From: Neurospora tetrasperma FGSC 2508
Lineage: Eukaryota; Ascomycota; Sordariomycetes; Sordariales; Sordariaceae
Assembly: GCF_000213175.1 (NCBI RefSeq)
Contig: NW_009799179.1
Coordinates: 8,874,480-8,938,479, forward strand
Direction of reading: 5' to 3'
DNA length: 64,000 bases
Below, one piece after another: positions 1 to 11,204 of this stretch; within the stretch, counting starts at the first letter, position 1; every line of letters starts with the position of its first letter. Under the pieces are notes generated by a model, which saw only the letters and a list, made by a program, of their open reading frames with translations, did no database searches and was not told the DNA's origin. The position numbers and the translations under genes are program-made.

Positions 1-679
1 ATAACGCGAGCGACTGCCTCTTGGTTGCCTTGCCAAGGTCACAGTATCCCCAAGCTGTGAGGCGGTAGCAAGATGAGCACCTGTGGCCATGCTTACCCAA
101 GGTCAGGGTCTCCTAGATGGGTTTTGTTGGGGAGTGTCCTCGCCGTTCCGCGGATGCTCCAGGAGTGGTGACCAACTTCGACCCCTTGGGTAGAACACCC
201 TCACAGCCCTATCAAATTTCCAGAACCGGGGTCTCTCCGACCGTTCGAGGACCAGCGATTACTTACTTCGTCGGTCATTGGTTTCGCTCCAAGTGAACCG
301 TGACTGCCCCGTAACGACCGCCATCATCGAGACACCACACGGGCCCTATTTCGTGGTCTAGGTACCCGTCCGTCTACAATGCCATCAGTATATGGATACG
401 AAAGGCGCCCACGTGAGTGGGAAACTTGGGAGGTGCACACCACAATGCACATTTAAGCGCTGCTACTGTTCACTCCTCAGCATAGCGGAACCCATCGATC
501 TACCTACTTCGTCCAACATTGTTCTTCCTTCGGTTCATAGTCGCACGCGTGTCGAACTATACTTGCGCTCTATGGTATGCATCTGTTCCTGGCATCTCAG
601 TTGTCTATGAACGTGGAGAGCTCCTGCTACAGACAGACATATCCAATACTTTCACGTCGGCACGATCCACATTCGGACG
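1..679. other. left-edge non-coding stretch
   Basis: No open frame here looks like a protein, and no RNA gene or mobile element is recognisable. Short open frames between 392 and 680 are out of frame with the gene that follows and have no family motif. The right part probably holds the promoter and 5' leader of the small gene starting at 680. Confidence 0.4.
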
Positions 680-1179
680 ATGTCCAGCAGGGAAGAAAGC
701 ATGGACGGCCAGACTTCATCTAGTTATTCTGAAGATACATCACCCTTGGGAGAAGAGGCGGCGTATGCTCTGCCGGAAGATACACAACAGGACGGGTCAT
801 CCGAGACGTCTGAAGTCTCTATGGTCGTTCACAATGGATCCATCAGGTCAGTTAAATCGTTCATGGGTGAAAAGTTGTATCAGTCCTAATACAACTTCAT
901 AGCGAGGATGTCGCCCCGCCTAGAATCTTATTAGACGACATTCCGGCACAGAACGTATCGGACTCTACGATTGATAACTCGCGGGTCGCTTCCTACGTTA
1001 CCGAGTGTCAGGCCTACCACTCCCGCCTATTCGAAGCCAAGCACAACAACTGCAATGTCATCGAAGACAGACAGACGGAGATGGCGGCACGCCTGATTAC
1101 CATGATGAGGCCGCTGGAAGGTTTCGCCGGCCTATACCCTGCCACGGTTCCCGAGGCGACGGAGGAATTGATCAATTAA
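680..1179 (+). CDS. small two-exon hypothetical protein, 147 aa
   Basis: Proposed CDS join(680..846, 903..1179). Exon 1 opens with ATG at 680 and gives an acidic, Ser/Thr/Glu-rich segment of about 55 residues. It is interrupted by a 56-nt intron with donor GTCAGT (847), a branch-like CCTAATAC near 885 and acceptor CATAG (902). Splicing joins phase 2 to phase 1 exactly. The resulting exon 2 is open for 92 codons to TAA at 1177-1179, although it has no ATG early on. Exon 2 reads like a folded, partly helical domain (CQAYHSRLFEAKHN, then EMAARLITMMRPLEGF) and ends in an acidic tail. I recognise no family. It could be a complete small protein or the relic of a longer gene. The exact splice fit and the long open exon 2 favour a real gene; expression is not shown. 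Confidence 0.5.
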
Positions 1180-2265
1180 TATCTCGATTTGCTCGTCGGC
1201 TCATTGGAAAAGATCGTGCATTTTCCTTTTGCCCCTTGGGGGGCCACATACACAGGTTGGTAGCCAAGGAGAGGTAGACATATGCTTATAGATTGCGTGA
1301 AATTTTGGAAAGAGGCATGTAGAGGAGGATGGGGCTATAGAACTTAGTAACTCATCATCCCCGGAAGAAACCAACTGGTCTAGAGGTTCAGTCAGCACCC
1401 CCATACGGTAGATACAATGCATCAAAACATTGTTGGATAGAAGAGTATTCTTTCCGTATCACGCGCTTTCCTCTTGACCTGCTGTGATCATCCAATGAGC
1501 ACTAGATTTAGTTGAGTACACCAAGAATCAGCGTGCGTCGCTCACAGTCTGGTGCTGCTCGCTCGAGTCCATCGCTTCAATCGGCCACCTGCATTTGGTC
1601 ATCGGTTGTTTGTACCATCCCGACTTTGTGACAACCGACTTCGAGGTCGAGTACATTAGACTGGAAGAAGGAGCATCGATAAAAGCCAAGGCCGCATGAA
1701 GGACTCTAGGCTTTTCCCGCCCCTCCGTCATCTCATCACCTTGCCTTTGATGGTACTGCGCCACACAACCGTCATGGGAACATAACAGAAGAAAAGAAAA
1801 AAAGAACCAGAAAAACAATTAACCCCAAACCGTACCACACATCATCGCACAACACCCATGCAAACCTTTGACTCACCTCGCCGAAAACCTTCCCGTCATC
1901 ACCTTCACTTCACAACCCAAGTAAGGTGTATTTCGCCTCCTTCACCACTTGGTAGTGATAGCCCGGTCGTGCAAGCGCTAAAAACCTTCGTGGGATGCAA
2001 TCAACGTCCTCGGATTTTCCCACCTACAGATAAATTCCCACGCGCGCGTGGGTAATTTCTTTCCTCTCACCAGGAAAGGTCACCACAGCATCTTGCGCAC
2101 CGCGCAAAACTTGAACCCTGCGAAAACAAGCCACATTCACACATCCTCGCTGAACAAACTCGCCAGGTTCTTAACATCGACTGAAAACAATCACCCTCCA
2201 TCAGGACTCACATTTACTGCGAGCACAAGCCGGATCCATACCACCTGCGACAGCGTTCAAAGATC
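1180..2265. other. intergenic region before the RNA cyclase gene
   Basis: No convincing coding frame was found. An A-rich tract near 1790-1815 creates a spurious hydrophobic reading on the minus strand. The last few hundred bases are CA/TC-rich, as in many fungal promoters and 5' leaders, and probably serve the gene starting at 2266. Confidence 0.4.
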
Positions 2266-3935
2266 ATGGCGCAACCATCTAGCAATCCCACTTGTTCTGG
2301 GACAGCAAACATCATCTTGCGTTCAAGTGAAGATGATCCGGAGCACATGTTGCCCCACCAGCGAAAAGAAGCTATGAAAAAGACCAAGGCGCGATCGATG
2401 CTGGAGATTGACGGCAGAACAGGCGAGGGAGGTGGACAGCTGGTCCGCATAGCATGCGCGATCGCTTCCGTTATCACTCAGCCTATTCGCATCACTAACG
2501 TGAGGGGAAACCGCGAACGCGGGGGTTCGTACTTCCCCTTTTCCCTTTCTCTCTCGCTCTTTCCCCGCTCCTTCTCTTTGTGAGCTGCGGTTCAGACCTA
2601 ATGAGTTCACTTGTTGGCTCAGCTCGCACTTTGATCCGCGGTAGCCACGCACTTCATCAGATAGTCGCTGACAATGTAGCAGGACTCAAAGCTCAACACG
2701 TAGCTTCCATCGAATGGCTTGCTCGCGTAACCGATGCGGAAGTTAATGGCCTTTCCGTCGGTAGCACTACACTAGAGTTCAAGCCGCGGGAAAGCCCCGC
2801 AACTTCCAAGCTCTTTACCGGTATTCATGACCGCACCGTCAAGATCGCTGCCGATTCCGCCGCGGCAAGCACGTTGCTCATCTTCCAGGCAATTTTCCCC
2901 TTCCTCCTCTTTGCTGGCGGAAATACGAGCAAGAAGCAAGATCAGCCAGAGCATATCGACGTGGAGATTTCCGGCGGCACCAACGTCTCTTTTTCTCTTT
3001 CTTACGAATACCTGGACCAAGTCCTCCTACCTTCCCTCGAGCAAGCATTTGGTATCGTTGTGGAGCGCAAGCTCAAGACACGCGGCTGGAACCTCGGAAA
3101 GATGCAACGCGGAACCGTGGCCCTCCGTGTTCACCCCATTCGAGTCGGCGATTCACTCCGGCTCAGAAACCCGACAGCCTGCACCATGAAGGGCAGAAAT
3201 AGACAAGGCGAGGATTTCGACCTTGAAGCCATCGATGTCTCCATCGTCGCACCGACAGACATGCACGAATCTCTCTCCCAAGCGCTGGTCCAGAACCTAG
3301 GCGACCTTTTCCCGGCCGTGGAAGTCATCTTCAAGCTACTGGAGGACAGCGGGGCCAACTCGCGAATCTACGTGCTTCTAGTCGCGCGCTCGTGGCCATC
3401 TGATGATGAAGGAGCCAGCGCCGGCGCCGTTTTGAGGTGGGGTAGGGACATCCTTACTTCGATGCCGAAAGCAGCCAACTCGAAGAAAGGCAAGAACAAG
3501 GGCGACAATAGCTTGTCATCGCACGCAGGAACCGGCGGGCTGGCATCCATGAGCAAGAGCGTGGCGACCAAGGTCGCGAGAACGTTGTACGACGAAGTTT
3601 CTACCGGTGGCGTGGTAGACGAGTTCCTCCAGGACCAGCTGGTCATCTTCCAAGCACTAGCGGGCGGGCTTTCGGCCTTTCCTCGTGGCAACAGCGATCC
3701 GGCCGACGATAAGGTCTCGGGACCGGGCATCGAGGAGGCCATGGCGGCGCTGGACCTCACCGATGAGAATGCCACTCACGGGCTGCGGAAGGATAAGACC
3801 ACGGAGCCATTTGGTGAGGGTACTCTGCATGCACAAACCGCACGCTGGATGGTCAGCCAGCTGTTGCCCAACGTCGAGTTTTACAACAAGGGCAAAGTCT
3901 GCGAGGGCGTCGGCTTCGCCGTCGAAAAGCCCTGA
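2266..3935 (+). CDS. rtcA: RNA 3'-terminal phosphate cyclase
   Basis: CDS join(2266..2524, 2683..3935), 503 aa. The family converts an RNA 3'-phosphate to a 2',3'-cyclic phosphate using ATP through a covalent adenylyl-histidine. The N-terminal signature IDGRTGEGGGQ lies at about residues 48-58. The 158-nt intron has donor GTTCGT (2525), branch GCTGAC (2667-2672) and acceptor GCAG (2682). Removing it restores the family stretch NRERGGLKAQHVASI. DQLVIFQALAGG and LHAQTARW near the C-terminus match family blocks; the His of the latter is the likely adenylated residue, which argues for a true RtcA cyclase rather than the non-catalytic Rcl1 branch. A Lys/Ser/Gly-rich insert at about residues 350-375 is not part of the core fold. 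The first 44 residues before MLEIDG are an extension, so a start at 2398 is possible. The donor is not the usual GTAAGT, so the boundary is good but not certain. Confidence 0.9.
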
Positions 3936-5031
3936 ACCTGGGGGCCTAGTCACTCACTTCATTTGCGCTGAGTATCGTGGCCTGATCGGTCGGTCACTAC
4001 ATCGTATTCCGTCAGAGCCGACACATCTGGCTACCTCGTTTTCGACCAGGATCTGGCAAATCCCACCTAATGACCACAGAACACAGCACAACAATAGGCA
4101 TTAGTATTCAGAGGGTAGTGGGCGTTTCTACTTGATGGACAATGACAGTCTGACAACCAGACAACAAGCCACGTAGCGGAATCCAACTTGCTTGCTGAGG
4201 CATTCTGGGGCACCCAACTCTGAAATGCCGTTTAGAGCTTAGGCAAATGTAGTGCATTCTTGATTTTGTTTTCTTTTTTTTTCTCGTTTGTTTGCGAGGT
4301 ATTTGCTTTTTTTGCTTTCAAGAAGCGCAAGTGCACTTCTGTTATCGATCTTGCTTCAATGGTTGATAGTCTGGTTCAAGTATTCCTCTAAACTTCTCTT
4401 GGGAGTTTTTCGTCCCCTCAGTGCAGTGGCCCAGAAAGGAATCTGCATCACTTTCTTGATAGTTATCTTCAAGGAAGAATACAATACTTGGAAGCTCTGC
4501 TTCTTCAAGAATTGTCTGTTTTTCAAGTAATATGTTCAAGTACACCATTTCCTCCTTAGCGGTGCCTTCGTCGTCAGGAGGTGGTACATTGTTGCCTTTT
4601 ATCAAGTCGGCCGGCATCGACAGCACAAGCACCATATCCATAGTAGGGATCTGGACATCGGCACACTGCAAGCGGCTGCCATAGGAGCGACTAATTCTTT
4701 TCCCATTCATCTCCTTGCAAACAAACTTTTGTGCAAGTAGCTTTTCTTTGTTCTAATTGGCAGATACCTCATTTGAGAGACAAAAGGTACTCTCCAAAAA
4801 GATCATGATTTAACTGCCAATCAAGTGAGGCAGCACGCACACTATTGTGTTTAAAAGACCTCATTCAGGATGTCTCGGCTTTGACTCTAGGCCGCCTTTT
4901 ATTGTCAAAATTTTTTAATTTTTTTTTTTTGGATCTCTGCGATGTGACTTTTGGACGCCGGCAATCAAAACAATCAATAAATCAACCATTTGACCTTAAC
5001 AGGCCATTTGAGTTTTACGAGAACAAGAGAA
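3936..5031. other. intergenic region with one acidic open frame
   Basis: This lies between the 3' ends of the cyclase (+) and the ThiF-type gene (-). It is T-rich around 4258-4320 and 4900-4932. The only reading of interest is the minus-strand frame at 4342-4710, listed separately. Confidence 0.4.
4342..4710 (-). CDS. hypothetical acidic protein, 122 aa, doubtful
   Basis: This is a single open frame with a true ATG at 4710. The product is acidic and leucine-rich in the middle (LNILLEKQTILEEAELPS), with no signal peptide, membrane segment or known motif. It lies in the tail-to-tail space between two real genes, where 3' UTRs are expected. Length alone does not exclude chance. It may be a relic or a lineage-specific small gene. 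Confidence 0.22.
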   Translation of the reverse strand: MNGKRISRSYGSRLQCADVQIPTMDMVLVLSMPADLIKGNNVPPPDDEGTAKEEMVYLNILLEKQTILEEAELPSIVFFLEDNYQESDADSFLGHCTEGTKNSQEKFRGILEPDYQPLKQDR

Positions 5032-6728
5032 TCATCTGTACTTCTCATACAGCTTGATCTCCTCTTGTCTCTTCGCCACTCTCTCTATAATTTCAGCGTT
5101 GTAGAGCTCCTCGAGCGTCTTCTCGCCCAGCAACACCTCTTTCTGGTGTCTCGTCGCCTCTTCCTTGGTCATGCAGACGAGCTCCGACAGTTTCAGATCC
5201 GACGACTTTTGTTCGTCCGCGCCCTCACCTATCCTAATAAGGATGTCCCGGGTAGGCTTCTGCCACCTGATCAGGACGAGCTTCGTGGCGATGCCGGTGA
5301 CGGCGCTCTTGGCCTTGTAGATATCTTCGACAAGAAACGAGACCTCGCAGGGCTGGATGGGCACCTTCAGCCCGATGCAGAGCTCGCGGGGACCGCCGGT
5401 CACGGCGCGGATGATCTTTTCTTCACTGGCCTGAACGAAGGCTTGGATACCGTCGTACATCTTGTCGCGGGCCTTTTGGGGAATGTAGTCGAGAGGATAA
5501 CCTGGAAGAAACAGATGGTAAGTCATGCGCAATTCATGTTGTGGAGAGGGTGGGAGGAATGATTGCTCAATCAACTTACCGGAGATCTTAAGAATGACAT
5601 GGTTCGCAACTGTATACCCGAAAACCGCCGGCATGGTTCCCAACACAGGTAGGATACGCACGCGGAAATCGGGCAGCGCCGCCAAGTCGCCGACATCGCC
5701 CTTCTTGAACTCCTCCTCGGGCAATGGCAGAAGCGCCGCCTTGCCCTCGCCCATCTTCTCAGTCGAGTACACTACGGGAATGCCGCTGGTGACACCGAGG
5801 AGCTTCAGGCGGCGCCTGGTGGCGCGCGAAAGTCCGTCGTCCGTGCTGGTGCCAATATCACCAACCATGATCCTCGTTGGGTCGCTCTTGGTGCCGGCGC
5901 CCATGGACGAAATAACGGGGAGATTGTTGTCGTAGCAGTACTTGAGCAGCTCGACCTTAGAGTCGATGTTGTCGATGGCGTCGATGACGAAGTCAGGCAT
6001 CTGCCCGTCCTTTTCCCACGCACCGAGCAACTCGGGAGCGGCCGATCCGTCGAACTTTTGCAGGCGCAGGTCGAACCGCACCCACGGTGTGATGGCAATC
6101 AGCCGGCGCTGCAGGCATTGCACCTTGGGTAGCCCGACGTCGGCAAGCGTGGCAACGGCGTGCCGGTTGAGCGAGCTGAGCGTGACCTGGTCGAAGTCGA
6201 TGAGGCGCAGCTTGGAAACGCCGGAGCGGGCGAGCGTGGTGGCGGCGTGCGAGCCGACACCGCCGCAACCAACGATGACAACGAAGGAGTTGCGCAACTT
6301 GGCGAACCCTTCGTCGCCGAGGAAGACACGGTTGCGGGCTAGTTGCTCGAGAATCAGTTCGTCGTCGAAGTCGCCATTCTGGGCTCGGTGGGCGAGGGCT
6401 TGGTTGTGTTCATCTTCTTTGTCGAGCTTAGGGACGGGACCTTGACGGGTTACCTAGGAAGACCAGCAAGCAGGGCACCGTTAGTATGTGCGTTCCAATG
6501 GCTAGGTAATTCGTCTGGATTATGGGGTATCTGGCATACCCTCTGCAATTCGGGCTCAGCATCGCCAGCTGGGTTGGGGATCGACTTCTTTAGGCGATTA
6601 AGGCGCTCGCCGTGACGAGATTGCTGGTATCCGTAAATCGCGCCAGCAGTAACAGCTGCAGAGGCGAGGGCAACTGTCGCAAGCTGGAGCTTCGATTGAT
6701 TTGATGAGTTGGACAGAAAGGACGACAT
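5032..6728 (-). CDS. tRNA threonylcarbamoyladenosine dehydratase (TcdA/Tcd1-Tcd2 family, ThiF fold)
   Basis: CDS complement(join(5032..5501, 5580..6453, 6540..6728)), 510 aa. The family dehydrates t6A at tRNA position 37 to its cyclic form using ATP; the yeast members sit at the mitochondrial outer membrane. An N-terminal membrane segment at about residues 15-33 fits that location. The nucleotide-binding loop VGCGGVGSH lies near 124-132, followed by LIDFDQVTLSSLNRHAVA and SSMGAGTKSDPTRI, both typical of the CsdL/TcdA branch. The E1-type cysteine and ubiquitin-activation domains of larger E1 enzymes are absent. Intron 1 (6454-6539, donor GTATGC) and intron 2 (5502-5579, donor GTAAGT, acceptor TCCAG) are well supported: removing intron 2 restores ISGYPLDYIPQ. 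Intron 2 is open in frame (26 codons), so retention would insert residues rather than truncate. Which of the two yeast paralogues it matches cannot be told. Confidence 0.9.
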
Positions 6729-7789
6729 GTTGTGTTATGGGTGTCTCATCGGTCGAGACTCGGATTATCGGTATATCGTGGCATCGATCAACAGCTCTCG
6801 TGTTTTGGGAATCGCAGGAAAGACTGCGGCCGTCTTGTTATCGTGACCTTATCGCGCGCTAATCCGTCTCCAGAAAATTCGGAGCCCCAGATTCGGACGA
6901 CGTCATCCCGCTGCTGCAACGCCAAGCGCCTAGCGCCAGTAAAAGCGGAGAATCCCATCTGCCTGCCCCAGATAGTCAGGGGTCAGCCATCGAGGTTCCC
7001 AAATACACTTATGCCTTGGCATCTTCCGAGTCAATCAATCCCACTCCGAACATTTCCCGTCGTCGTGGAGACTTCCGTGGACCACATTAATTGGACCTTG
7101 AAAGTCGGGTTTCACCAATTTCAATGCACTCGGCCTCTCCACCAACCATCCCGAATGCGAATACGGATAAGAATTCTTTATCACTTACACATGTTGAAGC
7201 TCGGTTTCGGCTTCTTCTGAGACCGTAATGAAGCGGACAACACCAGCACGAAGGGGTCTGTGGTACCCAAAATCAACAGATGATGCTTGGTTATCCTATG
7301 GTCCAGACTCGCCTGCTCACCTCCCTTCTAATATGGAAAGAACGGTGAGGCACGGCCGCTGGAGCGAAGAGAGTAACATCGTAAAGAAGGGGCGGCCAAG
7401 TCGAGGGCTTTCATTAGGGCGTTGTGAACCACCACGAGAAGTTTTGCTCTAAAGTTCTAAACTAGAGCTATAGCACCATCATGTAAACTTGAGCGTATTC
7501 GTTTATCACTCCAAGAGTCACCGTCCCACCATGTCCAAACCCCACGGACTTGGCAGGAGAGGAATTCGGCAGGTCTACCACGACATCGTTATGGTGCGTC
7601 GGCTCTTCAGCCTCGAGTATAAGAATGCCTTGGTGTCCTCTTCTAACTTGTCTGTCTTTCATATCATTGATTACTTTCTTATGGCCATCACCGTTCTTAG
7701 ACATCACCAGTGAGTGGCCACCTGAACCGTATCTTTGATTCACCCCGACTAACTCTCTACATAGTTCCTAACATATCGCTGCAAGCAAG
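6729..7789. other. divergent promoter region, ThiF-type gene / SDR gene
   Basis: Both flanking genes are transcribed away from this interval. It holds their promoters and leaders and no convincing coding frame. The right end contains the 5' UTR intron of the dehydrogenase, listed separately. Confidence 0.45.
7710..7764 (+). other. probable 5' UTR intron of the SDR gene
   Basis: This 55-nt element has donor GTGAGT (7710), branch GACTAAC (about 7747-7753) and acceptor CATAG (7764). It lies 25 nt before the ATG at 7790 and has every element of a fungal intron. It does not change the protein. Confidence 0.55.
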
Positions 7790-8578
7790 ATGGCATCCGC
7801 TCAGGGCAAGACTGTTCTCGCTACCGGCGCCGCCGGTGGTCTCGGCAAGGTGATTGCTGAGACCTTCCTCGCTGCTGGCGCCAACGTTGTCATCTGCGAT
7901 GTCAACCAGCAGCGTATTTCGGCTGTCGAGGAGGAGTGGACCAGGACCTATGCCGACCGCTTCCTTATCAAGCAAACCGACGTGTCCGATGAGGCTGCGG
8001 TCCAGGAGCTCATCGACGCGTCCGTCGCCAAGTTCGGCCGCCTCGACGTCCTCGTCAACAATGCCGCCATCATGGATGACTTCTCCCCGGCTGGCGACTG
8101 CTCCAAGGAGCTTTGGGACCGCGTCATGGCCATCAACCTTACCGGTCCTTTCCTCACCACCAAGGCCGCGGTGAAGCAAATTGAGAAGCAGAAGCAAGCC
8201 GGCGGCGTCATCATCAACATTGGCTCCAACGCCAGCTACATGGGCTTCCAGTCCGGCGCCGCCTACACCGTTTCCAAGGCCGGCATCATGGCGCTAACCA
8301 AGAACACGGCCGGCTTCTACGCCGACAAAGGCATCTACACCATGGCTTTGCTGCTGGGCGGCCTGACCGGCATCAATATTGTCGATTCCTTTGCCAAAGG
8401 CATGCACATGGAGATGTATCAGAAGGTCATGGCCAACCAATCGCCCTTTGAACCGGGCAAGAACGATACCCCTCTGGAGTCCATTGCCAAGTACTGCCTC
8501 TTCTTGTCGCAGAGCGATATTGCGCCTGTTTCGAACGGTTCTTGCGTTGTTTTCAACAAAAATTGGCCTGTTGCGTAA
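7790..8578 (+). CDS. short-chain dehydrogenase/reductase (classical SDR)
   Basis: Intronless CDS of 262 aa. It is an NAD(P)(H)-dependent oxidoreductase of the classical SDR family. The Rossmann glycine motif TGAAGGLG is at residues 12-19 and NNA at 90-92. The catalytic set is complete: Asn116 (MAINLTG), Ser146, Tyr159 and Lys163 (YTVSK). Asp37 at the end of the second strand (VVICDVN) predicts preference for NAD(H) over NADP(H). There is no signal peptide, membrane segment or peroxisomal C-terminal tripeptide, so it is probably cytosolic. Codon use is strongly biased to C-ending codons at the start, suggesting good expression. The substrate cannot be inferred: the neighbours do not form a pathway and the substrate loop (residues 185-215) is not diagnostic. 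Confidence 0.92.
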   Translation: MASAQGKTVLATGAAGGLGKVIAETFLAAGANVVICDVNQQRISAVEEEWTRTYADRFLIKQTDVSDEAAVQELIDASVAKFGRLDVLVNNAAIMDDFSPAGDCSKELWDRVMAINLTGPFLTTKAAVKQIEKQKQAGGVIINIGSNASYMGFQSGAAYTVSKAGIMALTKNTAGFYADKGIYTMALLLGGLTGINIVDSFAKGMHMEMYQKVMANQSPFEPGKNDTPLESIAKYCLFLSQSDIAPVSNGSCVVFNKNWPVA

Positions 8579-8957
8579 AAATGTCTCTGGAGGTTGTTGG
8601 GGAGATGAAAGCTCACAAGGGATGGTAGAAGGAATCAAATGCGATAGTTCAAGGCCACCTTGAGAAGGTGTTTTGAATACTCAGCGTGACAGTCTATCCC
8701 ATGCCTTCCTCCACTATGGCGAAGTGATCCATGTAGTATCAGAGAATGATTATTTCCTGATCAATCATAAGGAGTGAATGAACAAAGTATTTACAGGTCC
8801 CCTCCGTGCACATCCATACCTAACTTCCTAAACTTCAACTCAAGTTAAAGGAGTGTCGTGAGAAATAACACCCGATTCCAACCCAACTTCGTCCTACGCG
8901 GGATACCCGCCACTCGACCCCCCTCTCTCGAGTTTCAAACTCCATTCATCCCCCGCT
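8579..8957. other. convergent intergenic spacer
   Basis: This holds the 3' ends of the dehydrogenase (+) and the small secreted-protein gene (-). No coding frame or repeat was seen. Confidence 0.4.
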
Positions 8958-9310
8958 TTACCACGTAGCAGGAATACAATAAGGGCTTCCGTTGGCCTCC
9001 AAGAACTTGCAGATAGTCTTCGGGGGGCAGTCACCGGCGTACTATATGCACCCATCGTCATCAGCACCATGTCAATTGTCGTTCTTAACTCAGCGGAACA
9101 GGGTCTTGGAAGGGAGACAAGAAAAGAAAGAGAGAAGGGTGAACTTACCACCCACTTGCTGTCGACATCACAGACCTGCCAACCCTCGGCGTGCGTGTTA
9201 GGGTTCTTGGCGCACGAGTAGGTGGCCGGCGTGCACTGAGGGGGGTTTGTGCCGGTGGGACTGGCGACAGCCACGGCAGCGAGGGTGAGGATGGCGGTGA
9301 TGAACTTCAT
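8958..9310 (-). CDS. small secreted cysteine-rich protein, 81 aa
   Basis: CDS complement(join(8958..9041, 9149..9310)). The start is followed by a clear signal peptide (MKFITAILTLAAVAVAS, cleavage near residue 17-19). The mature chain of about 63 residues has six cysteines: QCTPATYSC, WQVC, GDCPPKTIC and SPYC. That gives three possible disulfides. The 107-nt intron has donor GTAAGT (9148) and acceptor TATAG (9042). Both sides are phase 0, and joining gives SKWV-YAGDCPPKTICKF with a stop right after PATW. Unspliced reading would lose three of the six cysteines, so the intron is very likely real. Small secreted six-Cys proteins with this layout recur in plant- and soil-associated ascomycetes. 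An effector or cell-surface role is only a guess. Confidence 0.8.
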
Positions 9311-11204
9311 TTTGATTTTTTTTGTGAGTTAGCGTTTGGTTGAAGAGCTTTAGGCTGTTGTTTGCTTGGAGACTGTTTATTTAGTTTGGTTTGATGACTG
9401 AGGTGGATGATGTTGTTGATGAGGGGAAAGTGGTAAGATGAGAGGAGGCAGACCATGACTTTAAATGCTCCTCAGTCAGTCAGTTTCAAGTGAGCAGCTG
9501 ATGCTGAGAAGGTTCAGGGTTTCTGGCCTTTGCGGCTCAGCTTCTCGTGTTGAACATAACCGGATGTTTCAGAGGTTACGAAGAGAAAGCGAGGACGTAA
9601 CGAGAAACACGCCGCTACAACCTAGGTATTCCTTTACGCACCCATCCTCGACACGACACAAGCTCCCGACTCCCGAAGACGTCCCACTCCCGCTCCCACT
9701 CCTACTCCCACCCTCTTTCGGCCCTTTGTCACCGAAGAGTTTGAGTCTATTTTCATCTCTCGTACTCATGACGAGGAGGTGGCGTGGCGGTGAGGGACGG
9801 ACGAACAACCCTCCATGAAAGACAATATGATCAGAATCTTACGGAAGGATTGTCGGTCCTTGAAACCCAAAATGGCTTGGAGGACAATAATAGCCGAAGA
9901 ATAAGTCTCATGTAATGTATCTTTTGTTTTTGCCTCTTCGCATTACCTCGTATATAACAGTACGAGGCTTGCGGCAGTAGACCTTCTTACGTACGCTGGC
10001 GCAGGAAGGAGCACAGTAAGATCACTCCACTGCTGCTGAAATACCTCTAATACTCAAGTAACTCTACTAGGGTCTGAACTTCACCCATGTTGGAAGATTT
10101 CAACACCATCAAGTATTCTAGGTAGACCTAAGGAAGCAGAACTCTCAATTGAAACACAAAAGCTAAAGTGACGGGATATCTTATACGCAGAACTGTTCCT
10201 ATATGAGATGGGATCTGGACCTATACTACTCATACTCCGACTCGGCCTGTATACGTCCGCACATTACCTCAATTTAACGATTACTTCAATCTTTCTCAAG
10301 CCACCTTATCGATCAAGTATCTACACCCAGCAACCTATCCATTTATCCATCAGCCCGCCATCCATCCAGTCTACGAGACACAAACGTGCATCACCCTGTT
10401 TTCAAATCCGGGGTACCTTAGTTGCCGCCATTGCCGTTCACGTAAGGCTGGTGTTCATCTACTTATGTGGCGTGGTATGCTGACCACCGGTTGACTGCTG
10501 CTCCCTTGCCTTGTCATATGAACCTTATGAGGAATATCTCCGAGCGAGAACATTGTCCACACCAACTTCCCCGCAAAATCCCCAATCCAGCTTACTCCGG
10601 TTCAGCCGCAGCCATTCCAACTGCAGTGAACCGCAGTGCCCATAGCGAGAAGTGTGGAGTGACTGGCAACCAACCATCAGATCCCGGGTTGGTGTCTTGG
10701 GGAAGGAGCGAAGGATTACCTCAAAATACGCCAGTGGCTACCGATTACCGAGGGAAGTTACTAGCGAGAGCCGTCCCCCCCTGTAAGTACCGTCTAATAT
10801 TCGAATACGATCATTACGCTCTACTAACCTAGATTGGAGGTTATGAGCAGGTGATGAGTCTCGTTGCAGTTGGGAGGGCTTCAGTGAGAACACGAGGTCC
10901 TGCATCTCGTGAAATGCGTTTAGGGACGGCTGGTCAAGGACAACGAACGTGCTATGCTCGTTATATCGATGCCAGGCTCTCGCCGACCTCAACCTCCTAC
11001 CGAAAGCTCTGTACACAAAGAAAGCAAAGTTACTCTGCATATTTGAATTAGTTCTCAAGCCACTAGATACAACGTTTCATCTCTTTTCAAATACCATTAC
11101 CACCGTCGCCTACCACAAGAAACCCAATGATCAACGCCACAATGCTCCTTTGACACTCAGCCGCTAAACCACTACAACCATCACACACACCCATTACCAA
11201 AGAA
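9311..11204. other. intergenic region, no confident gene
   Basis: The left part (9311-9450) is the TTG/GATG-rich leader of the secreted-protein gene. No frame between 9465 and 11050 shows a family motif. A set of intron-like signals at 10785-10834 suggests transcription and is described under findings. The right end is the 3' flank of the acyl-CoA synthetase. Confidence 0.35.

Noticed and set aside
1528-1818. Minus-strand frame that begins like a signal peptide (Phe/Leu-rich)
   Set aside because: It starts at a TTG, and the hydrophobic start is simply the complement of an A-rich tract.
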